Shown here in pieces: positions 34,299 to 42,726 of a DNA stretch of 64,000 nucleotides. The notes below the pieces were generated by a model that saw only the letters and a list, made by a program, of their open reading frames with translations, was not told the DNA's origin and made no database searches. The translations under genes and the position numbers were made by a program. The stretch is from Paenibacillus abyssi. GTDB taxonomy: Bacteria; Bacillota; Bacilli; Paenibacillales; Paenibacillaceae. The stretch lies in the NCBI RefSeq assembly GCF_014640295.1, contig NZ_BMGR01000013.1, positions 62,001 to 126,000 on the forward strand, written 5' to 3'. Position 1 is the stretch's first letter. Every line of letters starts with the position of its first letter.

Positions 34299-34799
34299 AT
34301 GACTGGCAACGTTACTGATCGAAGGGAGAGAAACAAGGGAATGACTAACGAACATACACAAGGAAACGCGCGCAACTTTGCGGTATCTACCGATATTTTC
34401 ATGCAGCCCGGCTTGGATATTTACACTCAAATGACCTACATTGTATTACGCTCCTACACTTCGGAGTCTGCGATGCCAACCTTGAGCGAAATTGCCCAAA
34501 AAGGGCGGATGACCGCCAAGCAGGCGACGAAGGCGATGCAGAGCCTGGTGAATCACAAAATGATTCCGCATAAGCTGTTCCGGCAAATGATCGGCGAATT
34601 TCAAGATGACCGGTTATCGTGGGCCGCTAAGGGATTGCTTACATATTTCAAAGAGCATCCAAGTATCAGCGTAACCGAGCTGCTTGAGATGTCCGATCAA
34701 TCGGGTGAAGATGAGCAAAGCATTCTCAAAGCGCTTATTGAGCTGAAGAGCAACGGTTATTTGGAAGAATTTCCTGAGCTGAGCAAGCTGGTGGATTGA
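34299..34799 (+). CDS. Helix-turn-helix domain protein of unknown role
   Basis: A 166-residue protein. Residues about 38-85 (DIYTQMTYIVLRSYTSES, PTLSEIAQKGRMTAKQATKA) look like a winged helix of the DnaD/replication-initiator-like type, followed by a second repeat-like part (RLSWAAKGLLTYFKEHPSIS, then VTELLEMSDQSGEDEQSILK). The duplicated pattern (life-cycle: ...LTYF/VLRSY) suggests two winged-helix units. AAGGAAGGGAG precedes the ATG at 34299. Terminator downstream, so monocistronic. No recognised function; DNA binding is likely. Confidence 0.72.
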   Translation: MTGNVTDRRERNKGMTNEHTQGNARNFAVSTDIFMQPGLDIYTQMTYIVLRSYTSESAMPTLSEIAQKGRMTAKQATKAMQSLVNHKMIPHKLFRQMIGEFQDDRLSWAAKGLLTYFKEHPSISVTELLEMSDQSGEDEQSILKALIELKSNGYLEEFPELSKLVD

Positions 34800-34817
34800 A
34801 AGGCTTCATTAAATTTT

Positions 34818-34847
34818 AACACGCCGCATGAAGGCGTGTTTTTTGTT
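34818..34847 (+). terminator. Rho-independent terminator
   Basis: AACACGCC (34818-34825) and GGCGTGTT (34833-34840) with loop GCATGAA, followed by TTTTGTTGTT. It ends the helix-turn-helix gene. Confidence 0.9.
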
Positions 34848-34956
34848 GTTTCTAGGGCACTGTCCATAATCACGTATCTTCTTAACCCGTCCCTAAAAAC
34901 CTTACATTTAGTCATCAATCACAACGATTTTTGAATTTGTTTATGAATAGATGATA

Positions 34957-34991
34957 ACGACAAGCGGGAATACATGTAATATAATATAACA
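34957..34991 (+). promoter_or_regulatory. GlnR/TnrA box overlapping the biuret-hydrolase promoter
   Basis: TGTAA-TATAATA-TAACA (34975-34991) fits TGTNA-N7-TNACA exactly. It contains a -10 TATAAT (34980-34985) with ACGACA 17 bases upstream as -35. A regulator bound here would cover the -10, pointing to repression by GlnR during nitrogen excess. Read directly; function inferred. Confidence 0.7.
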
Positions 34992-35076
34992 ATAATAAGG
35001 AGATTTAAGCTACGTTTACGGTTTCGTGTCAGGTTTATTTACTCTAAATCATTATTTCTTTGAAAGGAGTCAAAAT

Positions 35077-35766
35077 ATGATGTTTATTGAATCTACGCCT
35101 TATCCATATCCATACAATGGGGATTTCAGGGCCGATAATACGGCGCTGGTTATTATCGATATGCAAATTGACTTTTGCGGCAAGGGCGGTTATGTGGATC
35201 GGATGGGATATGATTTGTCCTTGACAAGGCGGGCGATTGAACCGATCAAGCGGCTTTTGGAGGCTGCGAGAAATGTGGACGGATTCACCATCATCCATAC
35301 TCGGGAGGGGCATCGTGAGGACTTGTCCGATCTTCCGGCAAATAAGAAATGGCGCAGCAAACAGATTGGAGCAGAGATCGGTTCCGGTAAAACGGGGGAG
35401 AAAATACTCGTCCGCAACGAGCCGGGCTGGCAAATTATCGATGAACTGACTCCCATGCCGGGTGAGATCATTATAGACAAACCGGGCAAGGGCGGCTTTT
35501 ATGCTACGGATCTGGATTTAATTCTACGGACAAAACGGATTCAAAACTTGATCTTAACAGGGATCACGACAGATGTGTGCGTCCATACCACCATGAGGGA
35601 AGCGAATGACCGCGGCTATGAGTGCTTGATACTCGAGGATTGTACGGGGGCGACGGATTATGATAATCATCTGGCCGCTTTGAAGATGGTTACGATGCAG
35701 GGCGGCGTTTTTGGCAGTGTGTCCAACTCGGTCCATGTCATAGAGACGTTGCAATCATTGGCGTAA
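35077..35766 (+). CDS. biuH: Isochorismatase-like cysteine hydrolase, biuret amidohydrolase-like
   Basis: A 229-residue cysteine hydrolase. The triad is Asp28 (VIIDMQIDFCGKGGYVDRMG), Lys135 (IDKPGKGGF) and Cys168 (TGITTDVCVHTT), aligning with Asp36, Lys142 and Cys175 of Rhizobium BiuH as I recall that sequence. The match is extensive (PYPYNG, IHTREGHREDLSDLPANK, REANDRGYECLILEDC), so biuret to allophanate plus ammonia is the likely reaction; related ureides are possible. The ATG at 35077 follows AAAGGAGT; an upstream in-frame start at 35026 is not needed. It has its own promoter with a GlnR/TnrA box, then a terminator. Confidence 0.88.
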   Translation: MMFIESTPYPYPYNGDFRADNTALVIIDMQIDFCGKGGYVDRMGYDLSLTRRAIEPIKRLLEAARNVDGFTIIHTREGHREDLSDLPANKKWRSKQIGAEIGSGKTGEKILVRNEPGWQIIDELTPMPGEIIIDKPGKGGFYATDLDLILRTKRIQNLILTGITTDVCVHTTMREANDRGYECLILEDCTGATDYDNHLAALKMVTMQGGVFGSVSNSVHVIETLQSLA

Positions 35767-35813
35767 TGAATAGAAATGAAACAAGCCATCTGCAATGGTT
35801 TACGGATTATGGG

Positions 35814-35862
35814 AGCTGTCTCTAATGTAGGGAAATCTACCAAGGAGACAGCTTTTCTTTTA
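35814..35862 (+). terminator. Terminator after the first biuret-hydrolase gene
   Basis: AGCTGTCTC (35814-35822) and GAGACAGCT (35845-35853) with an inner GTAG/CTAC stem, followed by TTTCTTTTA. It belongs to the same GCTGTC-type stem family as others in the window. Confidence 0.85.
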
Positions 35863-35908
35863 TGTTTTCTCCCCTTATTTGCGTTAGATATATGTAATAT
35901 ATATAAGT

Positions 35909-35942
35909 AATTCACAATAATACGCATTAAATATTGTGAATT
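35909..35942. promoter_or_regulatory. 11-bp inverted repeat upstream of the BMP transporter operon
   Basis: AATTCACAATA (35909-35919) and TATTGTGAATT (35932-35942) are perfect inverted arms with 12 bases between. It lies about 30 bases before a TATAAT (35973-35978), where an activator or repressor such as the PucR protein encoded downstream could bind. Regulator not known. Confidence 0.6.
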
Positions 35943-35995
35943 TATTATAAAGATTAAATTTACAGATCGTAATATAATTTAAATTGTAAAGTTTA

Positions 35996-36012
35996 TGTGA
36001 TGAAAATTAACA
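35996..36012. promoter_or_regulatory. GlnR/TnrA box before the BMP transporter operon
   Basis: TGTGA-TGAAAAT-TAACA fits TGTNA-N7-TNACA at every fixed base. It lies just downstream of the likely -10 (TATAAT 35973-35978, transcription near 35985), a position suited to repression or roadblock, and about 16 bases before the ATG of the ATPase gene. Confidence 0.65.
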
Positions 36013-36028
36013 AATGGGGGCGGAGTAA

Positions 36029-37573
36029 ATGATAGAAGAAGCTGTACAGCATCGTTCTACTTCCTATCTTCTGCAGGCCAAAGGATTGACCAAACGCTTT
36101 GGCGCTCTGGTTGCCAATAAAGATATCGATCTAGATGTGGAGCGGGGCTCCATTCATGCTGTCCTCGGAGAGAACGGCGCAGGGAAAAGTACTTTGATGA
36201 AAATGCTCTACGGCGTATATGAGCCAGATGAGGGAGAAGTATGGATGGATGGGGAAGCAGTGTCCCTGCATCCGCCTGTTAAGGCAAGAGCCAAGGGTAT
36301 CGGCATGGTATTTCAGGATTTTCGGCTTGTCCCCGCACTAACGGTGCTGGATAATGTCGCACTGGCCGTATCCGAAGGGGGCTGGCGCCTGAAGAGAAAG
36401 CAACTGCGCGAGCGTATTCTGCAGGTTTCCGCAAAATACGGCTTGTCCGTCAATCCGGATGCCTACGTATGGCAGTTGGACCTTGGGCAGCGTCAGCGGC
36501 TGGAAATCGTTAAAGTGCTCCTTGTTCCCGGAACGCGCGTCATTATTTTTGATGAACCTACCAGCGTGCTCGTGCCGCAGGAGGTAGAAGCTTTTCTGAA
36601 TATGCTGGATCTGCTTCGTAAGGATCAATACGGCATCTTGCTGATTACACACAAAATTAACGAGGTGCTTGCCTGTGCTGATCAAGTGACAGTTCTGCGG
36701 AGCGGACAAATCACTTTCCAAGCCAGCCGGGAGGACGGCTTGGATGGAGACGCCTTAATCAAAGCGATGATGGGCGTAAAAACGCTAAAACCGGTCATCA
36801 AGCAATCGGCGCTCGTAGAGAAGGAACCGGCAGCGGTGCTGCAAGTGGATAACGGAACGATCACTGGCAATCATGGGGAAACGGTTCTTCAACATATTCA
36901 GTTGACCCTAAGGCAAGGTGAGATCACCGGCGTGGCAGGCATTTCCGGAAGTGGACAGCGAGAGCTGGCAGAGGTGCTTTTCGGATTGCGTCAGTTGTCT
37001 TCGGGCTCATTAACGATTGGCGGCCAGGAGATCAAGGGCGGTACAAGAGGTTTTATGGAAGCGGGAGTAAGCTTTGTATCGGAAGACCCGTTAAAGGAAT
37101 CCGTCATACCGGGCTTCACGATTCTCGAACATATGGTATTGGACGGTATTCCCATGCAGGCTAAGGGAACCGGGATGGATTGGAAAACAATCCGGGCCGC
37201 ATTGGAGAGCAGCGAGGATGCCCGCGCACTTGCGTTAGCGGATGCGGATCGAAGGGCTGATACGCTATCCGGCGGTAATGTTCAACGAATGGTGCTGTCC
37301 CGGGCGCTAATACGAAGGCCCAAGATATTAATTATCAGCTACCCCAGCCGGGGGTTGGACATCGGAACCACGCATACGATCCAACAGCAATTAATTACAC
37401 TGGCGGAACAGGGAACGGCCATTTTATTGTTCTCGGAAGATTTGGATGAGCTGTTTAAGCTGTCCGACCGTCTGGTCGTGCTTTCGGGCAAAAAGCTATT
37501 AGGGCCTTACCGTCCTTCAGAAACGGATACGACGGAGATCGGCTTCCGTATGTTGAAAGGAGAATCCGCATGA
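36029..37573 (+). CDS. BMP/nucleoside-type ABC transporter ATP-binding protein (two NBDs)
   Basis: A 514-residue duplicated ATPase like YufO/NupO. NBD1 has GENGAGKST (residues 49-57), a Q-loop [10 protein letters not shown], signature [16 protein letters not shown] and Walker [15 protein letters not shown]2 has GISGSGQRE, signature [15 protein letters not shown] and a degenerate Walker B ([12 protein letters not shown]). So the second site lacks the catalytic Glu, usual for this class. GGGGGCGGAG precedes the ATG. Its stop overlaps the permease start by four bases. It is the first gene of a nitrogen-regulated operon. Confidence 0.92.
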   Translation: MIEEAVQHRSTSYLLQAKGLTKRFGALVANKDIDLDVERGSIHAVLGENGAGKSTLMKMLYGVYEPDEGEVWMDGEAVSLHPPVKARAKGIGMVFQDFRLVPALTVLDNVALAVSEGGWRLKRKQLRERILQVSAKYGLSVNPDAYVWQLDLGQRQRLEIVKVLLVPGTRVIIFDEPTSVLVPQEVEAFLNMLDLLRKDQYGILLITHKINEVLACADQVTVLRSGQITFQASREDGLDGDALIKAMMGVKTLKPVIKQSALVEKEPAAVLQVDNGTITGNHGETVLQHIQLTLRQGEITGVAGISGSGQRELAEVLFGLRQLSSGSLTIGGQEIKGGTRGFMEAGVSFVSEDPLKESVIPGFTILEHMVLDGIPMQAKGTGMDWKTIRAALESSEDARALALADADRRADTLSGGNVQRMVLSRALIRRPKILIISYPSRGLDIGTTHTIQQQLITLAEQGTAILLFSEDLDELFKLSDRLVVLSGKKLLGPYRPSETDTTEIGFRMLKGESA

Positions 37574-38631
37574 AGCAGCAAGCTGTGAACGCCCCGATGC
37601 TTAACGAACCATTGTCATTTCGCAGCAGGCTAAAGCCGATTGGGATACAAATTGCTGTTCTAATCGCGCCCTTTATCATTTTCGGAATATTCTTGCTCTT
37701 CTACGATGTCAATCCGATCGCATTATATGGCTCCATGCTCAGCTCCACATTCGGCGACCTGTACGGGTTTGGCGAAGTGCTGATCAAGGCGACGCCGATT
37801 ATTCTAACCGGACTGGCAGCCGCGCTGCCGGCAAGGGCGGGGATGATCAATGTCGGCGGTGAAGGGCAGCTGGCGATCGGGGCGCTTTTTGCGACCTGGT
37901 TTGCCGTGTTTTATCTCTCCAGCCTTCCGGCAGCGCTAGGCATCCCGCTGATGTTGGCCGCAGGCGCTTTGGGCGGAGCGGTATGGGCAGGAATTACAGC
38001 ATTCTTGAAAGTCAAAGGCAATTTGAATGAGACGATCTCCAGCTTGCTGTTAAATTATGTCGCTGTTTTCACGGTCGGATTTTTCGTGCATGGGTTATTG
38101 AAGGATCCGGATTCATTTAACTGGCCGTTTTCTCCCGAGATTTCTTCGGCTTTAAGGCTGCCGATCGTCAATGGCACGCGGCTTCATGTCGGCATTGTAA
38201 TTGCAGTCGCACTCGTTCTGATTGTCTGGCTCGTATTGAAGAAAACAAGGATGGGCTTCCGGATCCGCGTATTGGGCAGCAATCACCTTGCTGCGGAGCG
38301 GGCCGGTTTCAAAGTAAGCTGGATGCAATTCGGCGTGTTGGTAGCCGCAGGCGCTCTTGCGGGAATTGCCGGCATGATCGAAATCGCGGGCATCGAGGGT
38401 CGGCTTCGGCCGTCGACTGGCGCCACCTACGGTTACTTGGGCTTTTTGGCTGCCTGGATGGCATGGAATCATCCGCTGCGGCTGACGATTACGGCTTTCG
38501 TGCTGGGCATGATTAGTGTCGCAGGAAATTCACTGGAAATTTCGTCAGGTCTGCCATCTTCATCCGTGCACATTCTTATGGGGCTTGTGTTGTTCTTCCT
38601 GCTGGGCAGTGGAAGGAGGTTAAAGAAATGA
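37570..38631 (+). CDS. BMP/nucleoside-type ABC transporter permease 1
   Basis: A 353-residue permease (YufP/NupP-like, BPD_transp_2), with about nine to ten helices. Family blocks are [20 protein letters not shown] near residue 92 and [20 protein letters not shown] near 238. It starts with ATG inside the ATPase gene's stop (ATGA overlap) and ends the same way on the next permease, so the three are coupled. Confidence 0.92.
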   Translation: MKQQAVNAPMLNEPLSFRSRLKPIGIQIAVLIAPFIIFGIFLLFYDVNPIALYGSMLSSTFGDLYGFGEVLIKATPIILTGLAAALPARAGMINVGGEGQLAIGALFATWFAVFYLSSLPAALGIPLMLAAGALGGAVWAGITAFLKVKGNLNETISSLLLNYVAVFTVGFFVHGLLKDPDSFNWPFSPEISSALRLPIVNGTRLHVGIVIAVALVLIVWLVLKKTRMGFRIRVLGSNHLAAERAGFKVSWMQFGVLVAAGALAGIAGMIEIAGIEGRLRPSTGATYGYLGFLAAWMAWNHPLRLTITAFVLGMISVAGNSLEISSGLPSSSVHILMGLVLFFLLGSGRRLKK

Positions 38632-39539
38632 TTACAGATATATTAACCGGCGCGATTCGATCGGGAACCTCCGTTATGCTGGCAAGCCAAGGTGAATTGA
38701 TCTCAGAGAGAGCAGGCGTTATCAATCTTGGAACGGAAGGATCGATGTTAGGCGGGGCGCTCGGCGGATTTGCCGTCACGGTGTGGACAGGGAACCCCTG
38801 GCTGGGCACGCTGGCCGGCGGATTATGCGGCCTGCTGATTTCAGCCATTCATGCCTTTCTCGTCTTAACCTGCCATGCGAATCAATTGGCAACCGGCTTA
38901 ACGATTATGTTCTTCGCGATGGGAGTCACTTCGTTTTTTGGCCGTGGCTTTGTCAGTGAGCAGATCGTTGGCTTTAATCCAGTCGCGATTCCTTATCTAT
39001 CCGAGATTCCGTTTGTAGGGCAAGTGCTGTTTAACCATGATCCGTTAACCTATTTATCCTTTCTGCTCGTTCCTTTGCTCTGGTTTGTGTTGTTCCGCTC
39101 GCGCATCGGAGTAATTCTTCGGGCGACTGGAGAGAGAGAAGAAGTTCTGTTTGCCAATGGCATTAATCCGAAGCTGGTCCGTTATGCGGCAGTGCTGGCC
39201 GGCGGGTTTCTGGCCGGAGTTGGCGGCGTGCAGCTTTCTGTGGCTTTCACGCACAGCTGGGTGGAGAACATGGTGCAGGGCCGCGGAGTCGTAGCGGTAG
39301 CGCTCGTTATCTTCGCCTCTTGGAAGCCGATCAGGGCCATGATCGGAGCTTATCTGTTCGGAGCGGCACAAGCGCTGCAGCTTACGGTTCAGCAGGCGGG
39401 ACTTCCCATTTCCCCGTTCTTCCTGTTCATGGTTCCGTACCTTCTGACTCTTGCGGCACTGTATATTGTCGAACGGAGGCAGCGAAGCCAGACACCGGAA
39501 GCACTCAGCAGGGTATTCACCGGCACCTCAAGCGGATGA
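38628..39539 (+). CDS. BMP/nucleoside-type ABC transporter permease 2
   Basis: A 303-residue permease (YufQ/NupQ-like). It opens with ISERAGVINLGTEGSMLGGA, the hallmark of this subunit, and ends in a basic tail. Four-base overlap with the previous permease shows translational coupling. With that protein it forms the heterodimeric channel. Confidence 0.92.
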   Translation: MITDILTGAIRSGTSVMLASQGELISERAGVINLGTEGSMLGGALGGFAVTVWTGNPWLGTLAGGLCGLLISAIHAFLVLTCHANQLATGLTIMFFAMGVTSFFGRGFVSEQIVGFNPVAIPYLSEIPFVGQVLFNHDPLTYLSFLLVPLLWFVLFRSRIGVILRATGEREEVLFANGINPKLVRYAAVLAGGFLAGVGGVQLSVAFTHSWVENMVQGRGVVAVALVIFASWKPIRAMIGAYLFGAAQALQLTVQQAGLPISPFFLFMVPYLLTLAALYIVERRQRSQTPEALSRVFTGTSSG

Positions 39540-39544
39540 CCTGT

Positions 39545-39571
39545 CGGATGGCCGGCTTCCGGTACCATCCG
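39545..39571 (+). other. Intra-operon hairpin before the BMP lipoprotein gene
   Basis: CGGATGG (39545-39551) pairs with CCATCCG (39565-39571), with an inner CGG/CCG. No U-run follows, so it is more likely to adjust processing or stability than to terminate. Confidence 0.55.
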
Positions 39572-39633
39572 TACTCATCATAGACAAGCAAAGTATCTTC
39601 TAAAATGAGACAAAAAAAGTGGAGGGAAACCAG

Positions 39634-40800
39634 ATGAAAACAAAGAAAGTGAAAAGTCTACTCGTGTTAACAATGGCGCTTATACTCCTTATTACCGGCT
39701 GCAGCCAGCCAGGTGCGCAGCAAGCGCCGGCAGCAAGCAGCGGCAGCGAAAACGCCGCGGCTTCCGATGCTCCGGCTCCAGGAGCAGACAGTACGGCAGT
39801 TGGATTTATCTTCGTTGGCGCTAAGGACGATTACGGTTATAACCAAGCGGCCTATCTGGGCAGCGTGGGTGTGGAAGAAACATTCCCTGACTTGAAGGTT
39901 CTGCGTGCGGAGAACGTTCCGGAGACGGCGGAAGCCGAGCGTGTTATGGAACAGATGATCAAGGACGGGGCGAAAGTGATTTTCCCAACCTCTTACGGCC
40001 ATCTCGATCCTGCCTTGAACGTGGCGAAGCGTCATCCTGATGTCGCATTTTTCCATCAGGGAGGGTTGAAAACGGCTGAGAACCTGGGCACGTATTTCGG
40101 AACAATCTGGGAGCCGGTCTACTTGGCAGGTGTTGCTGCAGGTAAAATGTCTGAAACAGGCAAACTCGGATACATCGTTTCCGTTCCTATTCCACAGGTT
40201 TTGCTGAACGTGAATGCCTTTCAACTCGGCGCCCAATCGGTAAATCCGGATGCGACAACCTCCGTTGTCTTCACAGGCAGCTGGTGCGACCCGGGACAGC
40301 AGGCAAATGCGGCTAACTCTTTGATCGACAGCGGCGTGGATGTGCTCAGCCAGCACCAAGACTGCACAAAGACTGTTATTGAAACGGCAGAGCGCCGGGG
40401 CGCGATGTCGGTAGGCTACCATGCCGATGCTTCATCCCTTGCTCCGGAAGGCTGGATTACAAGCTCGATCTGGAACTGGCCTGATCTGTATGCAGATATG
40501 GAGAAAACAGCGATCGAAGGCAACTTTAAAGGCAGCATCTATGACGGTAAATACCGCGGAACATTGAACGACAACGTGGTTCAATTGACCGAGCTGGGCG
40601 CAGGCGTACCGGATGATGTCAAACAGCTGGTGGAAGAAAAACGCGCTGAACTGCTGGAAGGAACCTTGCAGCCGTTTAAAGGGCCGATCGAAGATCAAGC
40701 AGGGACGATCCGCATCGAAGACGGCGTGACGCCTGCCCTGGATGATCTTGAAGCCGCTGATTTCCTGGTCAAAGGCGTTATCGGCAATATTCCTAAATAA
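39634..40800 (+). CDS. BMP-family ABC transporter substrate-binding lipoprotein
   Basis: A 388-residue binding protein. The lipoprotein signal ends in LITGC (Cys22). A Ser/Ala-rich linker precedes the BMP (Med/TmpC-like) domain: VGFIFVGAKDDYGYNQAAYL, then AKVIFPTSYGHLDPAL, GTYFGTIWEPVYLAGVAAGK and IDSGVDVLSQHQDCT. The ATG at 39634 follows GGAGGG at seven bases; an in-frame GTG at 39619 lacks a site. BMP proteins normally bind purine nucleosides, but the linked amidases suggest an amide or ureide ligand. It closes the transporter operon. Confidence 0.92.
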   Translation: MKTKKVKSLLVLTMALILLITGCSQPGAQQAPAASSGSENAAASDAPAPGADSTAVGFIFVGAKDDYGYNQAAYLGSVGVEETFPDLKVLRAENVPETAEAERVMEQMIKDGAKVIFPTSYGHLDPALNVAKRHPDVAFFHQGGLKTAENLGTYFGTIWEPVYLAGVAAGKMSETGKLGYIVSVPIPQVLLNVNAFQLGAQSVNPDATTSVVFTGSWCDPGQQANAANSLIDSGVDVLSQHQDCTKTVIETAERRGAMSVGYHADASSLAPEGWITSSIWNWPDLYADMEKTAIEGNFKGSIYDGKYRGTLNDNVVQLTELGAGVPDDVKQLVEEKRAELLEGTLQPFKGPIEDQAGTIRIEDGVTPALDDLEAADFLVKGVIGNIPK

Positions 40801-40891
40801 TATTTGATTGATTTCTGACAGGTCCGAATAATAAAATCTGGTGAAAGTAAGCTAGATACATTTCACCTTACCTTCCAGAGGAGGAACGAGC

Positions 40892-41893
40892 ATGAGCGGA
40901 TTAGGTGGACTGAACAAATCTCCGGACGGCGTCGTTATCGGACTAGCGCAGCTAAAGCTTCCCGTCGTCGACACGCCGCAGCAGCTTGCGGAGCAGACAG
41001 CGAGAATTGTAGAGATGACAGCCAAAGCAAGGCGTGGTTTATCCACGATGGATCTTATCGTCTTTCCGGAATACTCACTGCACGGTTTATCGATGAATAC
41101 AGATCCGGCGCTGATGTGCCGGATCGATGGGCCGGAAGTGGCGGCATTCAAGGCAGCCTGCAAAGAGAACCGCATATGGGGCTGCTTCTCGATCATGGAA
41201 TATAATCCGGATGGCAATCCGTACAATACCGGATTAATTATAGACGATCAGGGTGAGATCAGGCTGAACTATCGGAAGCTGCATCCTTGGGTACCGGTAG
41301 AGCCATGGGAACCGGGTGATCTGGGCATTCCGGTCTGTGACGGCCCTAACGGAAGCAGGCTGGCCCTTATTATTTGCCATGACGGGATGTTTCCGGAAAT
41401 GGCGAGAGAATGCGCGTATCTCGGCGCGGATATAATGATCCGCACCGCCGGTTATACCGCGCCGATCCGCCATTCCTGGCAAATTACGAATCAGGCAAAT
41501 GCCTTCTGCAACTTAATGTATACCGTCTCGGTATGTATGAGCGGCAGCGATGGAACGTTTGATTCGATGGGTGAAGCGATGATTGTTAACTTTGATGGCG
41601 TGCCGCTTGTCAATGGCGGCGGCCGGCCGGATGAGATCGTATCGGGCGAGGTGCGTCCCGCGTTAGTCCGTGAAGCAAGGCGGCTGTGGGGCGTTGAAAA
41701 TAATATTTATCAGCTCGGGCATCGTGGATACGTAGCGGTTAAAGGAGGCGCAACCGACTGCCCTTACACGTATATCAAAGATCTGGCGAATGAATCCTAC
41801 CGGCTACCTTGGGAGGATGAAGTTGTTGTCAAAGACGGGACGTCCGTAGGATTCCCTGTGCCGGAGCGTGAATATAAGCCGAAGCAGCGGTAA
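40892..41893 (+). CDS. amiF: Formamidase (nitrilase superfamily)
   Basis: A 333-residue amidase hydrolysing formamide to formate and ammonia. The Glu-Lys-Cys triad is Glu60 (FPEYSLHG), Lys129 (NYRKLHPW) and Cys162 (IICHDGMFPE), which fits H. pylori AmiF (Glu60, Lys133, Cys166) as remembered, and the length is the same. EPWEPGDLGIPVCDGPNGS, NLMYTVSV, ENNIYQLGHRGYVAVKGG and TYIKDL also match AmiF rather than the longer aliphatic amidase AmiE. AGAGGAGG lies upstream. It is followed directly by a biuret-hydrolase-like gene, so both probably serve nitrogen scavenging. Confidence 0.92.
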   Translation: MSGLGGLNKSPDGVVIGLAQLKLPVVDTPQQLAEQTARIVEMTAKARRGLSTMDLIVFPEYSLHGLSMNTDPALMCRIDGPEVAAFKAACKENRIWGCFSIMEYNPDGNPYNTGLIIDDQGEIRLNYRKLHPWVPVEPWEPGDLGIPVCDGPNGSRLALIICHDGMFPEMARECAYLGADIMIRTAGYTAPIRHSWQITNQANAFCNLMYTVSVCMSGSDGTFDSMGEAMIVNFDGVPLVNGGGRPDEIVSGEVRPALVREARRLWGVENNIYQLGHRGYVAVKGGATDCPYTYIKDLANESYRLPWEDEVVVKDGTSVGFPVPEREYKPKQR

Positions 41894-41903
41894 GGAGAGG
41901 GTC

Positions 41904-42668
41904 GTGTTGGTGCCGAACTATCATCAGCAGCAAATCAGTAAAGGAAGCATTCCATCGATTCCTTATGCTTGGCCGTATGACGGAGAACTTGTGCCGGGTA
42001 AAACAGCACTGCTCGTGATCGACATGCAGACCGACTTTTGCGGCAAAAGCGGTTATGTGGATCGGATGGGATATGATTTGTTTACAACAGCACGAGCAAT
42101 CGAACCGATCCGCCGGCTTCTCGACGTGGTGCGATCCATCCCCGGCTTTACTGTTATTTATACAAGGGAGGGACATCGTCCCGACTTATCAGATCTACCG
42201 GATAACAAGCGTTGGCGAAGCCGGCAGATTGGGGCGGAGATCGGATCTGAAGGGCGGGCAGGCCGCATATTGGTGAGAGGTGAGCCGGGCTGGCAGATCG
42301 TCCCCGAGCTCATGCCGCTGCCGGATGAAACGATCGTGGACAAACCCGGAAAAGGCGGCTTTTATGCGACAAGCCTGGATATGATCCTTAAAAATCGTGG
42401 GATTACACATCTCATATTAACCGGCATCACAACCGATGTCGGCGTACAGACGACGATGAGAGAAGCTAATGATCGCGGATATGAATGCTTGATTTTGGAG
42501 GATTGCACCGGTGCGACGGATATTAATAATCATGTTGCAGCGTTAAACATGGTTACGATGCAAGGCGGGGTGTTCGGGGCGGTATCAAGCTCGGATAAAT
42601 TAATCGGCACGCTGCTCCGCCTGCAGCTGGAGCCCTCATCCCATGAGCGAACGGGGGAATTCATATGA
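41904..42668 (+). CDS. Biuret-hydrolase-like protein lacking the catalytic cysteine
   Basis: A protein of about 254 residues, close to the one at 35077 (VDRMGYDL, YTREGHRPDLSDLPDNKRWR, DKPGKGGFYAT, REANDRGYECLILEDCTGAT). Asp40 and Lys147 of the triad are kept, but the nucleophile region reads ITTDVGVQTT: Gly180 (GGC at 42441-42443) replaces Cys and Gln the following His. It should not hydrolyse by the known mechanism. The reading frame is intact and well conserved, so it may be a regulatory or structural subunit. GTG at 41904 (or TTG at 41907) follows AAGGAGAGG; an upstream ATG inside amiF is less likely. Confidence 0.85.
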   Translation: MLVPNYHQQQISKGSIPSIPYAWPYDGELVPGKTALLVIDMQTDFCGKSGYVDRMGYDLFTTARAIEPIRRLLDVVRSIPGFTVIYTREGHRPDLSDLPDNKRWRSRQIGAEIGSEGRAGRILVRGEPGWQIVPELMPLPDETIVDKPGKGGFYATSLDMILKNRGITHLILTGITTDVGVQTTMREANDRGYECLILEDCTGATDINNHVAALNMVTMQGGVFGAVSSSDKLIGTLLRLQLEPSSHERTGEFI

Positions 42669-42726
42669 CGATAATCAAACCTATCTCCGTAAAAATTGAC
42701 AAGCAGCGAAAAGGACGAGTAGAATC

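Noticed and set aside
35026-35076. Upstream start for the first biuret-hydrolase gene (17 more codons)
   Set aside because: The ATG at 35077 is preceded by AAAGGAGT at the proper distance; the extension has no such site and is not like the family.
36029-40800. Plain purine-nucleoside transporter assignment for the BMP system
   Set aside because: The family fits, but the neighbours (biuret-hydrolase-like proteins, formamidase, GlnR boxes) argue for a nitrogenous amide or ureide, so no substrate is assigned.
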